From: Glandiceps talaboti
Lineage: Eukaryota; Hemichordata; Enteropneusta; Spengelidae
Direction of reading: 5' to 3'
Assembly (NCBI RefSeq): GCF_964340395.1
Contig: NC_135552.1
Span: 10,209,694-10,242,193, forward strand
Length of the DNA stretch: 32,500 nucleotides
Shown here: piece by piece, positions 1 to 12,422 of the stretch
Numbering within the stretch: position 1 is the first letter of the stretch
How the letters are laid out: each line of letters begins with the position of its first letter
The notes under the pieces: model-generated
The model's input: the letters and a program-made list of their open reading frames with translations, nothing else
The model's database searches: none
What the model was told of the DNA's origin: nothing
Position numbers and translations under genes: made by a program

Positions 1-918
1 CGTTCAAGATTGTGTTCCCGCTATGCCATAATGATTAAATATCAAATACTGACTGAACTTCTCCGATGTCTGCTGAATCTTCACTGGACTGTTGTTGAAT
101 AAAAAGGACCAATTTCCGGTGTTCCCGTTAAAATGTCTGCTTATTTGCTGATATCCCTATCTCTGATATTACCGACAGCCCCCCCCCCCCAACAGTTAAA
201 CATTAACCTATCTACTAACACATACTTTAACAAAATGGATTGCTACTTGTTGCATTTTTCTATTTGCTAATTAGATCGTCATCGACCAAATAAGTGCTAA
301 CATCAGATCGTTCTTTGATTGAAAAATGGACAGGGTTATTGGTTTGTAGACTGTTGTACAGCAGTATTATGTCTTTCCAACTGACGGTGTAATTTCTAAT
401 CAGACCTTGACTGTTGACATATACTGTTTTTGATCATGTAACCGTCGACATACCTCGCACAAAGACACGTGTACAGAGGTACGTATACCAGTAGATTTTG
501 AAACCACAAACATCACCATTCTTTATATTGTTTGGTAACTAATAAAACCTTAAAGGTCAAGTTCAGATTATAGGATTAACATTTAGGCATGAAAATATAG
601 CTGTCTGGCAGAAAAGTTGTTCTAGAGCAAAAGAATAGTCCCATAATTTGGTTCCATGTGGTTAATATCGCATAATTTGATGATAAGGTATTGTTGCTCT
701 TTTTTTAGCAGCGTGTAAACTTCTTCGGTTTGCTTATTGTTAGCATGCAATGTGTTGTTTATGATAGTGCTTAAATTATGTTATCAATTATTTACTTAAC
801 GAACTTTTAAAATAAAACCAATTTGTTCGTTCAACGCCGAAATGACAAAATTGCGAACTCAGTAAATACGGTCCCTTTACAGCAAAACACTTTTTTCATC
901 ACTGACACTTCTTCTCAT
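1..918. other. Non-coding stretch, no gene seen
   Basis: No frame here has protein-like composition. The only local oddity is a run of 12 C at 179-190. An imperfect AGGTCA-AGTTCA pair lies at 554-565 and is too weak to call a regulatory site. Confidence 0.6.
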
Positions 919-970
919 CACACCACACCACACCCACACCACACCACACCACACCACACCACACCACACC
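919..970. repeat. (CCACA)n microsatellite
   Basis: Tandem CACCA/CCACA pentamers run for about 50 bp with one imperfect unit (CACCCACA). The His/Pro-rich and Val/Trp/Cys-rich frames across it are artefacts of the repeat. Confidence 0.9.
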
Positions 971-1077
971 ATACATTTCTTCTGTCAAATTTTCTCCACA
1001 ACTTCTCACAAATATTGTTAACATTAATGTAAAGTTGGACAGTGTGTTTATAAATATCAAGTTGCATATGCCACCAT

Positions 1078-1089
1078 CGTGACGTCACG
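1078..1089. promoter_or_regulatory. Palindromic CRE (CREB/ATF-type site)
   Basis: The sequence CGTGACGTCACG is a perfect 12-bp palindrome containing the full cAMP-response element TGACGTCA (1080-1087). A TATA-like stretch (TTTATAAAT) lies about 30 bp upstream. No coding frame starts nearby, so function is inferred from the motif alone. Confidence 0.4.
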
Positions 1090-1924
1090 AGTTTGGCCAT
1101 TTACAGATAATTACCGTCATTTCTCAACGATTATGTGATCACTGATAATGTATTTTCTTTGGACTGTAATGATTCAGCTTCTTCTGTAAAGATCAAAAAT
1201 ATTAAATTTAACTCTCTGATATCTTGTTAGATCTTGAGTGGCAGGATGTGCCATAACGGTTTCATTTCCGCTTTGCTGAATCATATTTGATGGCTTAGAT
1301 GAAAACTCAATTCAATGACATACTTTTTTTTGCAGCATGTGGTACTAGTATGCAATACTTCACGGAATACGTTCTAGCTTTAATATGAAATGTGTTAAGA
1401 TCTGTTCAAATATAGTTTTCTCTGTGAGAGTTCGAATTCTTGGTTAGCTTGTACATCGAGTCTGCTAAGGTTAGTTTATTGCTGCAAACATTGGTTTAGA
1501 CAGGACAGGGTGACAAATTGTCAACAGCCTTGTATCTCGCTATGTGTATTGATTGAAATTCCACAATGACTCTTTAATATGGATCCTAGTCTGATATGGC
1601 AGTGTAATATATTATTTACTTCTTTAGACATATTCCAGAGGGAATCAATAGAAGCAGAGCTATGAATAATTCTGTGTTGATGAAAGTATTAACACCTCAA
1701 ATACGGTGCCTTTCCCGTAAATTAAAAATGTGTGTTTCCAATCACCGGATGGACCCTAGCTTAAACATGTCGACCCTAAACAAATGTTATAAATTCCAAC
1801 GGTACAAACAGGTGATATTTACATATATGACGTTTAGATTTTCTTGTGAAAGTATCTTTAGTCATATTTATCAGATCAAAATTTTGAAGTTGAATTTAAG
1901 CAGAAGTGTCTACATATCGTGTTC
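1090..1924. other. Non-coding stretch, no gene seen
   Basis: AT-rich sequence. A 117-codon frame that begins at 1662 and runs into the next region has random-looking composition, with many Ile, Lys, Ser and Tyr and no domain. I do not call it a gene. Confidence 0.5.
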
Positions 1925-2035
1925 TTCTACTTCATATATCATTGACATCTTCTTTCTGTTATCTTACGCAGTCCTCATCAAACTGTCCAAGAAATATTGT
2001 GACCATCGCGCATGAGTGATGGTCGAAGCAATTTC

Positions 2036-2120
<85 letters not shown>

Positions 2121-2215
2121 TAATAATAATAATAATAATAACAACAACAACAACTCCGACTTACCTACCCTATTTCCTGTAGCCATGTTATAGTCAAAAC
2201 AACATTTTAAAAAGA
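1925..2215 (+). repeat. Dispersed repeat, copy A
   Basis: This segment aligns with 13335-13530. Shared blocks in the same order are an ATCAAA(A)CT.TC motif, a GACC...GGTC inverted pair, GGTCGAAGCAAT, an A-rich or microsatellite core, then TTACCTAC..TATTT.CTG.AGCC and ATGTTAT.G...AAAAC. In this copy a 7-bp hairpin (GACCATC 2001-2007, GATGGTC 2018-2024) precedes GGTCGAAGCAAT, and the A-rich core has grown into a 119-bp trinucleotide array. The element class is unknown. The outer limits are soft because the flanks have decayed. Confidence 0.5.
2036..2154. repeat. (CAA)n(TAA)n(CAA)n microsatellite
   Basis: About 40 trinucleotide units: a CAA block, a TAA block with single CAA interruptions, then CAA again. 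It sits inside dispersed-repeat copy A, at the position where copy B has only a short A-rich spacer. Confidence 0.95.
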
Positions 2216-3441
2216 AATTCCCCTTAATGATTAAAGCCGATTAAATTCTGATTTGATGGATATCCCCATTATCTAATCTTTGATGGTACTGTGTATAATG
2301 GATGGACATTTGTGCGTAAATAGTCATGAAAATTGTACGGACCATTTCCTAGCCTTTCATCAAAATTCATTGTGCATTTGAGGGATCCTGATGGAGTTTG
2401 AATGTATAACTATAGGCAACCATAAGTTTACATGCTTCACCAGGTACAACAGCCTGAATAAGTAGAAGAAAAGAACACAATTCATGCAAAAATAATAGTT
2501 TGAGACATAGCGACTGGGACTTTAACATTTCAAGATGTACTTTGAGACAATTGTCGAGATGATGTTTCTGTGGTTTGAAGTCAAGTATCTGAGCAGATAG
2601 TGTAAACACTACAGTTTTCGCAATGTTCAACTTCTTGTTTTATGTAACTACATGTAGTGATCCAGAATGACGCAACAGTGAGATCATACATCGCATGACT
2701 GATATGTGAAGATTACGTACCAGAGAGGAATAGGGATTATGTATTTCCTGTAGGTTGGCAGGTGCAGACAACTTCAAGTAATACACTGTTCTAACATGAC
2801 ATTCATGTATATAGAGAATATATTGAAAAGTATTGCCCAAACATGGGCGCGTACACGCCAGAGGATTGAATAGCAATCCTGCCGATGTGAAGATGGCTGA
2901 TAATCGCCTGATATGATAGTAGTTGAAGTAAAAACATGCACCCGTATTTGGACAGTGATATTTTCATAATAACATGCCAAGTGAAGATATTTATAAGAGA
3001 GCACATCCACAATTTAATCGCGAATTTTATCCCATTAGATCGCTAAAATATGTACAGCTCTTTCTTATTACTATCTGAAATAATTAGTTGATAGGAGGTG
3101 CACATTGGGGCATGTAATAGCTTATATGGCGGAACCCTGTTTCTTGGAAGGACATTGCATCTAATAGAGTAAAGTAAACTAAATCAGAATTCCAGACTTT
3201 TCACCATTCTTGCGACGGGATTAAATAACACGTGTAGTTGATGGAAAGTCAATAACTGAAAAACACTACATTAGATTTTATTAACTTATTGTATTGTGAT
3301 TTATCAACACAATGTGTGAAGTTTGTTTACCATGAATTAAAGTGCGTCTAAGATGTCATTAACAAAAAAAGTATGATTATGAAGATCCAAAACGCATAAG
3401 CAGAGACAGAGAAAATAGGCCTACACTTTCTATGCAAATGA
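2216..3441. other. Non-coding stretch, no gene seen
   Basis: Several overlapping minus-strand frames of 69-87 codons occur between 2367 and 3012. They overlap one another in different phases, and none has recognisable domains or coding composition. Confidence 0.5.
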
Positions 3442-3568
3442 AATACATACATATACATACATACATACATACATACATACATACATACAAACATACATAC
3501 ATACATACATACATACATACATACATACATACATACATACATACATACATACATACAAACAAACAAAC
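3442..3568. repeat. (ATAC)n then (AAAC)n microsatellite
   Basis: Tetranucleotide ATAC array of about 115 bp, interrupted once by an AAAC unit near 3487 and ending in three AAAC units. The MYVC-repeat frames on the minus strand are shadows of this array. Confidence 0.95.
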
Positions 3569-5069
3569 CTAAAGAAATAAACTTGTACGTCAAGTAAACA
3601 AATTCATTTTTTATTTCTTTCTTTCTTTTAGTAAAGAAGGATTTTGTACACACAAACAGGAATCAATGTCTTGTGTGCATTGGTTAAACTTCTAGTACTC
3701 ACGAATTATCATTTATCATAATTCCCCATTAAGTTGTTGTTTTGTCTGACGCAGTGGGCAGCAATCCAATGAGAAATACTCTGAACTTATGTCATGTCCA
3801 GACAGTGAGATTCGAGACTTAAATTTCATGCTGTTAAGACGTAAAGATTAGTTTGATATTTTCGATAATGACAAAAAAATTCCCCGTGGTGTTTCAAAGT
3901 TCAGGATTTTGAGATGAAATACACGTACCAGCTTATACAAAATTTGTGTTTGGTTTTATATATAGAAGATTGTGAAGTATTAAAGGTAAGAGTATTACAT
4001 GCCTGGATGCAATTCACAGAAACTTACTAGGGTATTTACTCCTGCGACTACATGCTAGTTATTTCTCACATGTTGTATCAGGCAGACTGAATACAATAAT
4101 TGCTATTTGTGAAGTCATGCAAGCAATGACTATCGATGTTCAATTTGCAATGTATATATTAGAGGTATTTCTATTACTTTGCTTACATGCTAGACTCTGA
4201 TATGTGTTAATAATATAATGTCACACTCGCTTTCTGGCATACCGACTTCATATCCGTTAAACACTGTACCAGCAAAAGTTAAATATAAAAACCGCTCCGT
4301 GAAAAATCAAATCCCATGATGGGATATACGTAAACATCTCATATTATTCACGAAACAATGTAATTTTTCTCTTCCTTGAGATTCTCTAAAACTAGCACTG
4401 TCTAGAATACCAAATACAAGAGGTTTCTGAAGAAATACACAATTACCATTTACAGTTAATTCAATATATGACTGACGGAAGCTAAATGTTCAATTGAAAG
4501 TTGTAGCATAGCTGTGTGTGATCTCAAACTGCATAAATTACACAGTAATGAAAGTAAACATGCACATGGAACAAGGGTTATTGAAAATGATATGTTTAAC
4601 CTACAGCCGCTGGGTTGGGAAAAGTGAATATGGAGATTCAAATATTTTCATGTGATGGTTACATTACACATGCTGTTGGCAATCGCATGGCTACATCGCG
4701 ATCTGTGATTTCGCTTCACTTGTCGGTAACCGCTTGTAATACTATTTCAGTCAACCTGTTAATTTAGCAACGTTGTATACATTTACATAATATGTAAATT
4801 ATATCAATGTTAACTCTGGTGTTCATCTGAGTAACGAGTGCACATTTACATAATGACTTCATTTGAATATAATCAAATAGTCTGATGTAGCGTTATCACT
4901 CCCCATTGCGACCAATGGCGTCAAGTTGAGTGCATATTTTCAAACCGAAATAATGGTTTCACGTTGACAACATTGTCATGAATTTGTAATTACTGTGTTT
5001 GGGTTCAGACATGACGTGTTTATACGTGTCGAAAAACACCTAGTTAAAGAAATTCCATGCCGCTCATAA
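3569..5069. other. Non-coding stretch with small palindromes
   Basis: No gene seen. Two short perfect palindromes are present: ATCCCATGATGGGAT at 4311-4325 and ATTTACATAATATGTAAAT at 4781-4799. Part of the second (CATTTACATAAT) recurs directly at 4843-4854. Their function is unknown. Confidence 0.5.
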
Positions 5070-5138
5070 TTATGCATGACCTATTGTTATCCTAGGAAAC
5101 TCATCACCTATGCGTGACTTATTGTGATTTATAATCAT

Positions 5139-5251
5139 TGTAACGACCATAGCATCGCAGATTCAAGACTTGGGGTCTTCACCGCGGAGCGCGCGGGGAG
5201 CACCTGTCTCTCCTAGCTCTGGGCCTTAATAAAGTCTATGTTCCAGTTACA
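5139..5251 (+). mobile_element. Possible short solo LTR
   Basis: This 113-bp block begins TGTAAC and ends GTTACA, the inverted-complementary TG...CA termini typical of LTRs. It is distinctly GC-rich in the middle (GCGGAGCGCGCGGGG, 5183-5197). A poly(A) signal AATAAA at 5228-5233 is followed within 25 bp by the right terminus, as expected for R-U5. Just upstream, two similar blocks (TATGCATGACCTATTGT near 5072 and TATGCGTGACTTATTGT near 5109) could be enhancer repeats of a longer U3, in which case the true left end lies before 5139. I see no target-site duplication and no second copy in the window, so this is a candidate only. Confidence 0.3.
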
Positions 5252-5650
5252 CAACATACATCGTCTCGTATGCAGTTCATCCGTTTACTACAATACTGGC
5301 TGATCTAAAGTTTTGATAGCATAAATGTGTATTACAAGCGGTTAGTGAGAGCAAAGTGGAATCACAGATTGTGATGTAGTAGGCTAGAGCTATTTTGACA
5401 ATGATGCTCTCTGTATTTGAAGAAGGCACGTGTAGAAGGGGCAAGGTTTTTATTGTACAGTACATCCATTGGCAAAGATATTACTACCATTGACCAAAAA
5501 TGTTCATCTGCTTGGTAAATCAAATGATTTACATAGGTAATAACGCAAAAGGAGTGCACAGTTTTTTTAAAAGAATTAATCAAAGACATTGATAACGCAA
5601 CTTTTATTCTTTATATACCAATACATCACCGCTTTATTGGAATTCTTATA
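5252..5650. other. Non-coding stretch, no gene seen
   Basis: Two overlapping minus-strand frames of about 60-75 codons cross this region. Neither looks protein-like. Confidence 0.5.
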
Positions 5651-6014
5651 TTACTTCAAGTGGCCACATGGATGATGACTGGGTATTTATTTTGGATTTT
5701 TAATTTATAAAACGATTTTATCATGGCTTCCTACTTGAAAAATGTGAAACAGCATGGACCAAGTGTGTGTTTGTAACTCAATACATTGCAAGGATCTAAA
5801 AGTGAAAGATGTGGAAAAGGGTTTGTTATTGTACGTACAATAACAAACATTTTACATAGTTATCAGTCTTTTGCCACTTATTGAGTTTCAAACAAGGATT
5901 TGGCATATGTTGTTTCATGTTGATTTTTCAGGTAGGAAGCCATAATAAAATGTGTTTTATAAATCCAAAATCCAAAATAAATACCCAATTCTCATCCATA
6001 TGGTCACTTTAACT
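5651..6014. mobile_element. Foldback/MITE-like element
   Basis: The left arm (about 5655-5745) and the right arm (about 5930-6012) are inverted copies of each other. Read inward from either end, both give AGTGRCCAYATGGATGA, then TGGGTATTTATTTTGGATT, then TTTATAAAAC, then ATGGCTTCCTAC.TGAAAAAT. The whole unit folds about a perfect 28-bp palindrome at 5821-5848, with its centre between 5834 and 5835. Between arms and centre the two halves remain partly alignable (for example AACTCAATA on both sides). There is no coding capacity, so it would need a transposase supplied in trans. TATA flanks both ends (5647-5650 and 6016-6019), which is compatible with a TA-type target, but the exact ends are not fixed. 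About 360 bp in total. The superfamily is unassigned. Confidence 0.7.
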
Positions 6015-6520
6015 CTATAGTGCTTTCAACAGTGTAATCTATTTTCTTTCTAACAAACTGCATTCATAGCCCATGTACTTAGCATGCATCAACTCTGCCC
6101 TGTTGAGATCTACAAATCATATTCATCTTAAGTAAAGCCTACTAGAGAGGATTGAATTTGTTCAATGTAGTGTCCAGGAAATCCATTGAAAATGTGTGAC
6201 CAGAAAGCCTAGGAAGTCGAAATGTATATGCATGTATGGCTCAAAATAAGGAGTGAAATGTGCAAATCCAAAAAACTGTTGACGGTTTCGAGATGTGAAA
6301 ACCACAATCAAATGTGTCTTCACGTCACCTATATATTTCAAAGCACTTATTGGCCACTTTCATTTATCGATAATTTTAACAAATTTCTAGCAGCTCTAGT
6401 CCAAATTCAACATTGTGGTAGGAACTTGGGATGGATGAGAGCTTACATTGTGATCGTATGTTTGTCAACAAACAAAAACACGCCATCATACGGACATGAG
6501 TATTGATAGACTTCTAGTTT
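6015..6520. other. Non-coding stretch, no gene seen
   Basis: A 94-codon frame at 6222-6506 is open but has no recognisable domain or coding composition. It ends just before the LINE remnant and does not share that element's protein family. Confidence 0.45.
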
Positions 6521-6529
6521 TCTTGATGA

Positions 6530-6905
6530 GTTGTGTTTGCGTCCATTCCCGTTAAATGTCACATGTTTTCTGTTTTCTGTGATGTGCTATATTGTTCGTA
6601 TCTGTGGAGTAACATTATGGTTAATACTTTTAAAACTGCTCGGAAATCTTATTCTCAGGTTTTTAGAAAGTTTTCTGGTTCTAATCATTTAATTGTACAA
6701 AGTAATAGTTTTAATGTTTGTCAGTTTATCTATTCATTCTTTTGATGAAGTTTTGAGGACAAAGACTGTCAGTTTTTTTAGACAGACTGTATTTATCGTG
6801 TAATCGTATCTTTTCAATTATTGTGTCAAATATGATTTCATCTCAGAGTATGTTGTGGACTGGTTTGGGTAAGAGGATTTGTAAACTTCCTCTAGTGTAT
6901 GTGCT
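6530..6905 (+). pseudogene. LINE (non-LTR) reverse transcriptase C-terminal remnant
   Basis: The frame at 6533-6745 translates to VKCHMFSVFCDVLYCSYLWSN, then NTFKTARKSYSQVFRKFSGSN, then FNVCQF. This matches the pattern K..LF..YC..LYCS.LW....(K)...A.N...R...G, seen downstream of the catalytic palm in LINE polymerases of many marine invertebrates. After a stop, shifted frames continue with RTKTVSFFRQTVF and then SNMISSQSMLWTGLGKRICKL, consistent with the extreme C-terminus of the same protein. There is no catalytic palm and no endonuclease, so this is a 5'-truncated, frameshifted dead copy. It is a different family from the LINE at 27605-28838. The family assignment comes from remembered sequence patterns, not from a search. 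The first codon of the frame is not an ATG and the copy has no real start. Confidence 0.55.
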
Positions 6906-6927
6906 ATTCTTTTCCCGTAATAAGTAT

Positions 6928-7020
6928 GGCCACAGTTGGTCATGGCACTAGACATGTTGTAATAAAATTAAGTTACATTAACCATTTCACGTGGCCGCGG
7001 GTGGTCATGGCCCTGGCTAT
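6928..7020 (+). repeat. 28-bp imperfect direct duplication
   Basis: The unit GGCC.C.G.TGGTCATGGC.CT occurs at 6928-6955 and again at 6993-7020, with 21 of 28 positions identical. It lies just downstream of the LINE remnant, so it may be part of that element's 3' untranslated end. The spacer contains AATAAA (6961-6966 region). Confidence 0.45.

Positions 7021-9457
<2,437 letters not shown>

Positions 9458-9531
<74 letters not shown>
9458..9531. repeat. (CAA)n(CAT)n compound microsatellite
   Basis: About 12 CAA units switch directly to about 12-13 CAT units near 9494. Confidence 0.95.
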
Positions 9532-9867
9532 TATGACAACTTATAATCTTAAGAAAGAAATCACTTTGTTGATCTGTATCATACCATCTTCACTATCGTT
9601 GAACCAGCTGTGAGATTGAAATATGTACTATTAATACAGAATACATGAACAGTAAGGTGTACGCAATAGGCTTCACACACTAACAATTTACAATATGTGC
9701 ATACCTTCGTGACTTGTAACCAGTGAAATATTTAATCCACTACAACAGTATTGATTCAAATTTATGGCATGTCGGGTGAAAGGTGTATATTGGTACTTCG
9801 GTCGTGTAATTTGTGAAGAAGACCGTAGGTTTTTGTGTAGGTTGGTGTTATCGCTAATTCTCAAGAG

Positions 9868-10117
9868 AGCATGCGCAGAATAAATTCGCTCTTATTGGAC
9901 GACACGTCTTACTAACAGTGATACGAAATATGAATATTGTGAATGTAAACGGGCTCATTGTAATTGAAGTGTCTCTTCAACCGTTGCAGTCATAATTGTA
10001 GTGTTTGAACTACTGAAGGCCCGTAAATATTTTACGTTGCTGACGCTGCCAGGTTTGACGTTCACGTAAGCATGATTTACCTGAAGCTTGTGGCGCTCTG
10101 TGTAGTCGTCATCACTC
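9868..10117 (+). promoter_or_regulatory. Candidate 5' flank and leader of the 348-codon frame
   Basis: GCATGCGCAGA near 9870 resembles an NRF-1 half site. An inverted CCAAT box (ATTGG, 9894-9898) follows. No clear TATA box lies at the right distance. The frame of the coding region is closed by TAG at 10103-10105, so coding begins downstream of this leader. Assignment as a promoter is inference from motif position only. Confidence 0.25.
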
Positions 10118-11164
10118 ATGAACAGCAGTGAATTTAAACACGATATGGAGCATTTGGATAAGAGCTTCCGCAGCAGCAGCATATCGCCCTGTAAACCGCA
10201 ACAGTCGCCAGTTGTGAAATTGCCGCCCATCCCAAAGATTTATTGTAACGGTGGGGACAACTTGAAGTCTACGGAAAAAAGTGAGATCTCGCTTTCCGAG
10301 GAGCGACATTCAGTGCCGAAACCATCGCTCATCACAACCGACTCCTCGCCCAAATCGAACAGTCTTCCTGAGCTATCGAGTACAAGCAATCAACAACTTC
10401 TTCAGCCAAAACGTGATTTTAAGGACTCTTCCAGAATGGAACATGCTGAGGATGATTCTGCATACTCAATGAGTCCATTGGCGGCAAAGGTGAGGGAGGA
10501 CCGACTAAGTGTTTATTGCTCGCCTAGAGTAACACGACGGGCTCGTTTACCGTCCTCCGCCTGGGTGAGGTCGAGAAAAGACCAATTCAATTGGTTAAAT
10601 GCTTTTGATGCAGGGCGTGGCAGACGGCAAATGGAAACCAAGGAAGCCGAAGACGGTCTGGAAAGGGGCGCTGGAAGCCCCAGTCAACCGGAGGCCAATT
10701 TCCAGGAAAAATTACTGACTTCACCATTGGATAGAAAAAGTGGCGCATTAGACATACCTACGGAAAACGAGATAAGTAGATCTTATAATGACTTGCTAGA
10801 TAGCAATGAGATTGACGGTGGACCTGTGACTGTCAGAGTTCGTCGTCCTTCTTTGCTGATGACAGCAGACGAACATTTAAGCAAATCGTGTAGCCATCTC
10901 GCCGAATTTAACGATGCACAAACGTCTGGTATTCGTGACGCAAAATACCCAAGTCAGTTTTCTCTAATGTCTCCTTCAAGCCCTCTAAGCTCAAGGGTAA
11001 GTATCTATTCCGATGGGACACGTTCGTATGAGGATATTTACGACGAGGCGTACCAAGCGGCATATGGTGTTACCGAAAAACCGTCACGGTTAACCCTAGT
11101 ACGAGAATGGCTATACTATCATACGGATACACCTAAAAGCGGATCACCAGGGACGCCGCCGTAA
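10118..11164 (+). CDS. Uncharacterised Ser/Pro-rich, probably disordered protein (348 aa)
   Basis: This is the only long frame in the window not made of simple repeats, and it is clearly richer in G+C than its flanks. I do not recognise the protein. It has no signal peptide, membrane segment or zinc-binding pattern. Low-complexity Ser/Pro/Glu stretches suggest a cytoplasmic or nuclear adaptor with linear motifs. Visible elements are KLPPIPK (34-40, SH3-ligand-like), a basic-aromatic block from RRARLPSSAW to FNWLNAF (140-163, the most domain-like part), RVRRPSLL (240-247, a basophilic-kinase site at Ser246), SPSSPLSS, an acidic aromatic stretch SYEDIYDEAYQAAYG (303-317), REWLYYHT, and a proline-directed tail SGSPGTPP. 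An in-frame TAG at 10103 makes ATG 10118 the first Met, but its context is weak. ATG 10145 (Met10, G at -3 and +4) is a better initiator. A consensus donor GTAAGT at 10997 sits in phase 0 after codon AGG. It could be a single-exon gene or one exon of a larger one. Confidence 0.65.
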   Translation: MNSSEFKHDMEHLDKSFRSSSISPCKPQQSPVVKLPPIPKIYCNGGDNLKSTEKSEISLSEERHSVPKPSLITTDSSPKSNSLPELSSTSNQQLLQPKRDFKDSSRMEHAEDDSAYSMSPLAAKVREDRLSVYCSPRVTRRARLPSSAWVRSRKDQFNWLNAFDAGRGRRQMETKEAEDGLERGAGSPSQPEANFQEKLLTSPLDRKSGALDIPTENEISRSYNDLLDSNEIDGGPVTVRVRRPSLLMTADEHLSKSCSHLAEFNDAQTSGIRDAKYPSQFSLMSPSSPLSSRVSIYSDGTRSYEDIYDEAYQAAYGVTEKPSRLTLVREWLYYHTDTPKSGSPGTPP

Positions 11165-12102
11165 TTCGCCTGGGTGAACATAGAGAGAATTTATCGCCAT
11201 GTTGAGCAAACCTGCTGTGAACGTGGATTTACGAACGAGGTGAATACTGGAGTGATTCATAGCTGAATAGCTGGGAATGTACATACACACAACAATGTGA
11301 TGGCATCGTTCTCGGAAAGCCCCTTTTTTCGGTGTTTTGTGAAATACCAAATACAATTACTGTTAAATATATTTGGCACGAGGAGCTAGAAATATTTTCA
11401 GTCTACGTGGAACATTTTTCAAAAGAAACCTTTTGAGTCTCAAAGGGGTGTATAACGTTGCATTGTGATCGTGTGTGTATACACTATACTGAAATTGATA
11501 TATTATATGTAACACCACGAACGCAGCTGTACCGTGAACAACACCAAAGGATGATAGTTCAGCAGAAGACAATATGGTGACAAGAAAATTTATAAAATTC
11601 TTATCAAAATTTAAGATACAGGACGTTTAGCATATCTGCGTCAAAAATGGTTAATTCTTACTCCGCTATCCGGAGGAAATGTAACGAGCGTTGTTGTACG
11701 CTCAATAATGTACTCCCTGTCCAACCGAGGAAAATGTGGAAAAAAACTATCGCAAGCTTAATTTGTGATACCGATCAGAGAGCTGGAGGGCCTCACCACT
11801 GCTCGTTGAAGGTGCAATCAATACAGGCAAAGCGTAATCGGTTTAGTGAAGGGCATTTTTTAAAAACATTTCTGCGTTCCTTGCAGATCATGTTTCTCCA
11901 GTAATTGATTCCCTGTGGGATGCTTTGTTTGTACTTTTTTCCCCTTACTGGAACATGTGCTCCCTAAAGAATGAAAACTATATAATTCACAATGAAAGCG
12001 CCGAGGGAAATTTGATTTTGTGAGAAAGACTTAACGTGTCAAAATGCTAAAAGGCTGGATTGAAATCTATCTCTTGATAAATATACATAAGAGATGCAGA
12101 CT
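11165..12102. other. 3' flank, no further gene seen
   Basis: No canonical AATAAA is obvious soon after the stop codon, so the transcript end is unknown. An 85-codon frame at 11647-11904 and minus-strand frames at 11144-11572 look random. Confidence 0.45.
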
Positions 12103-12106
12103 GATA

Positions 12107-12171
<65 letters not shown>

Positions 12172-12203
12172 ATATATATATATATGTATGTATGTATATA
12201 TAT
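12103..12203. repeat. (TA)n microsatellite, first block
   Basis: TA dinucleotides with short TGTA and CATA interruptions run to about 12203. Confidence 0.95.
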
Positions 12204-12207
12204 GTAG

Positions 12208-12267
12208 CGTATTACGCTCTGCCACTGCGGTATAGAGCACTGTCTTAGCAGATTGATACTCACCGAG

Positions 12268-12336
<69 letters not shown>

Positions 12337-12422
12337 CTTATATATTCGATTGAATGCTATAAAAGGGATTTTTTATTTATTAATTAGGAATACCTACGGG
12401 TTCAAGTCCCGTTTACAGGCTC
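12208..12422 (+). other. tRNA-like or SINE-like pieces split by (TA)n
   Basis: At 12396-12412 there is a perfect T-arm: stem ACGGG/CCCGT around the loop TTCAAGT. It contains the pol III B-box match GGTTCAAGTCC (12399-12409). About 170 bp upstream, GCTCTGCCACTGCGGTATAGAGC (from 12220) can fold as a D-arm with paired GCTCT and AGAGC. A (TA)n array lies between them. The acceptor stems do not match, so this is not a functional tRNA gene. A tRNA-derived SINE relic disrupted by repeat growth is one reading; coincidence is another. Confidence 0.2.
12269..12334. repeat. (TA)n microsatellite, second block
   Basis: Pure TA dinucleotides for about 66 bp. Confidence 0.95.

Noticed and set aside
554-565. 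AGGTCA-AGTTCA pair as a DR0 nuclear-receptor site
   Set aside because: The second half-site is imperfect and there is no supporting context.
3348-3653. MYVC-repeat minus-strand frames
   Set aside because: Direct translation of the (ATAC)n microsatellite, not a gene.
11647-11904. 85-codon frame downstream of the main coding region
   Set aside because: Composition looks random and no domain is visible. Probably 3' flank.
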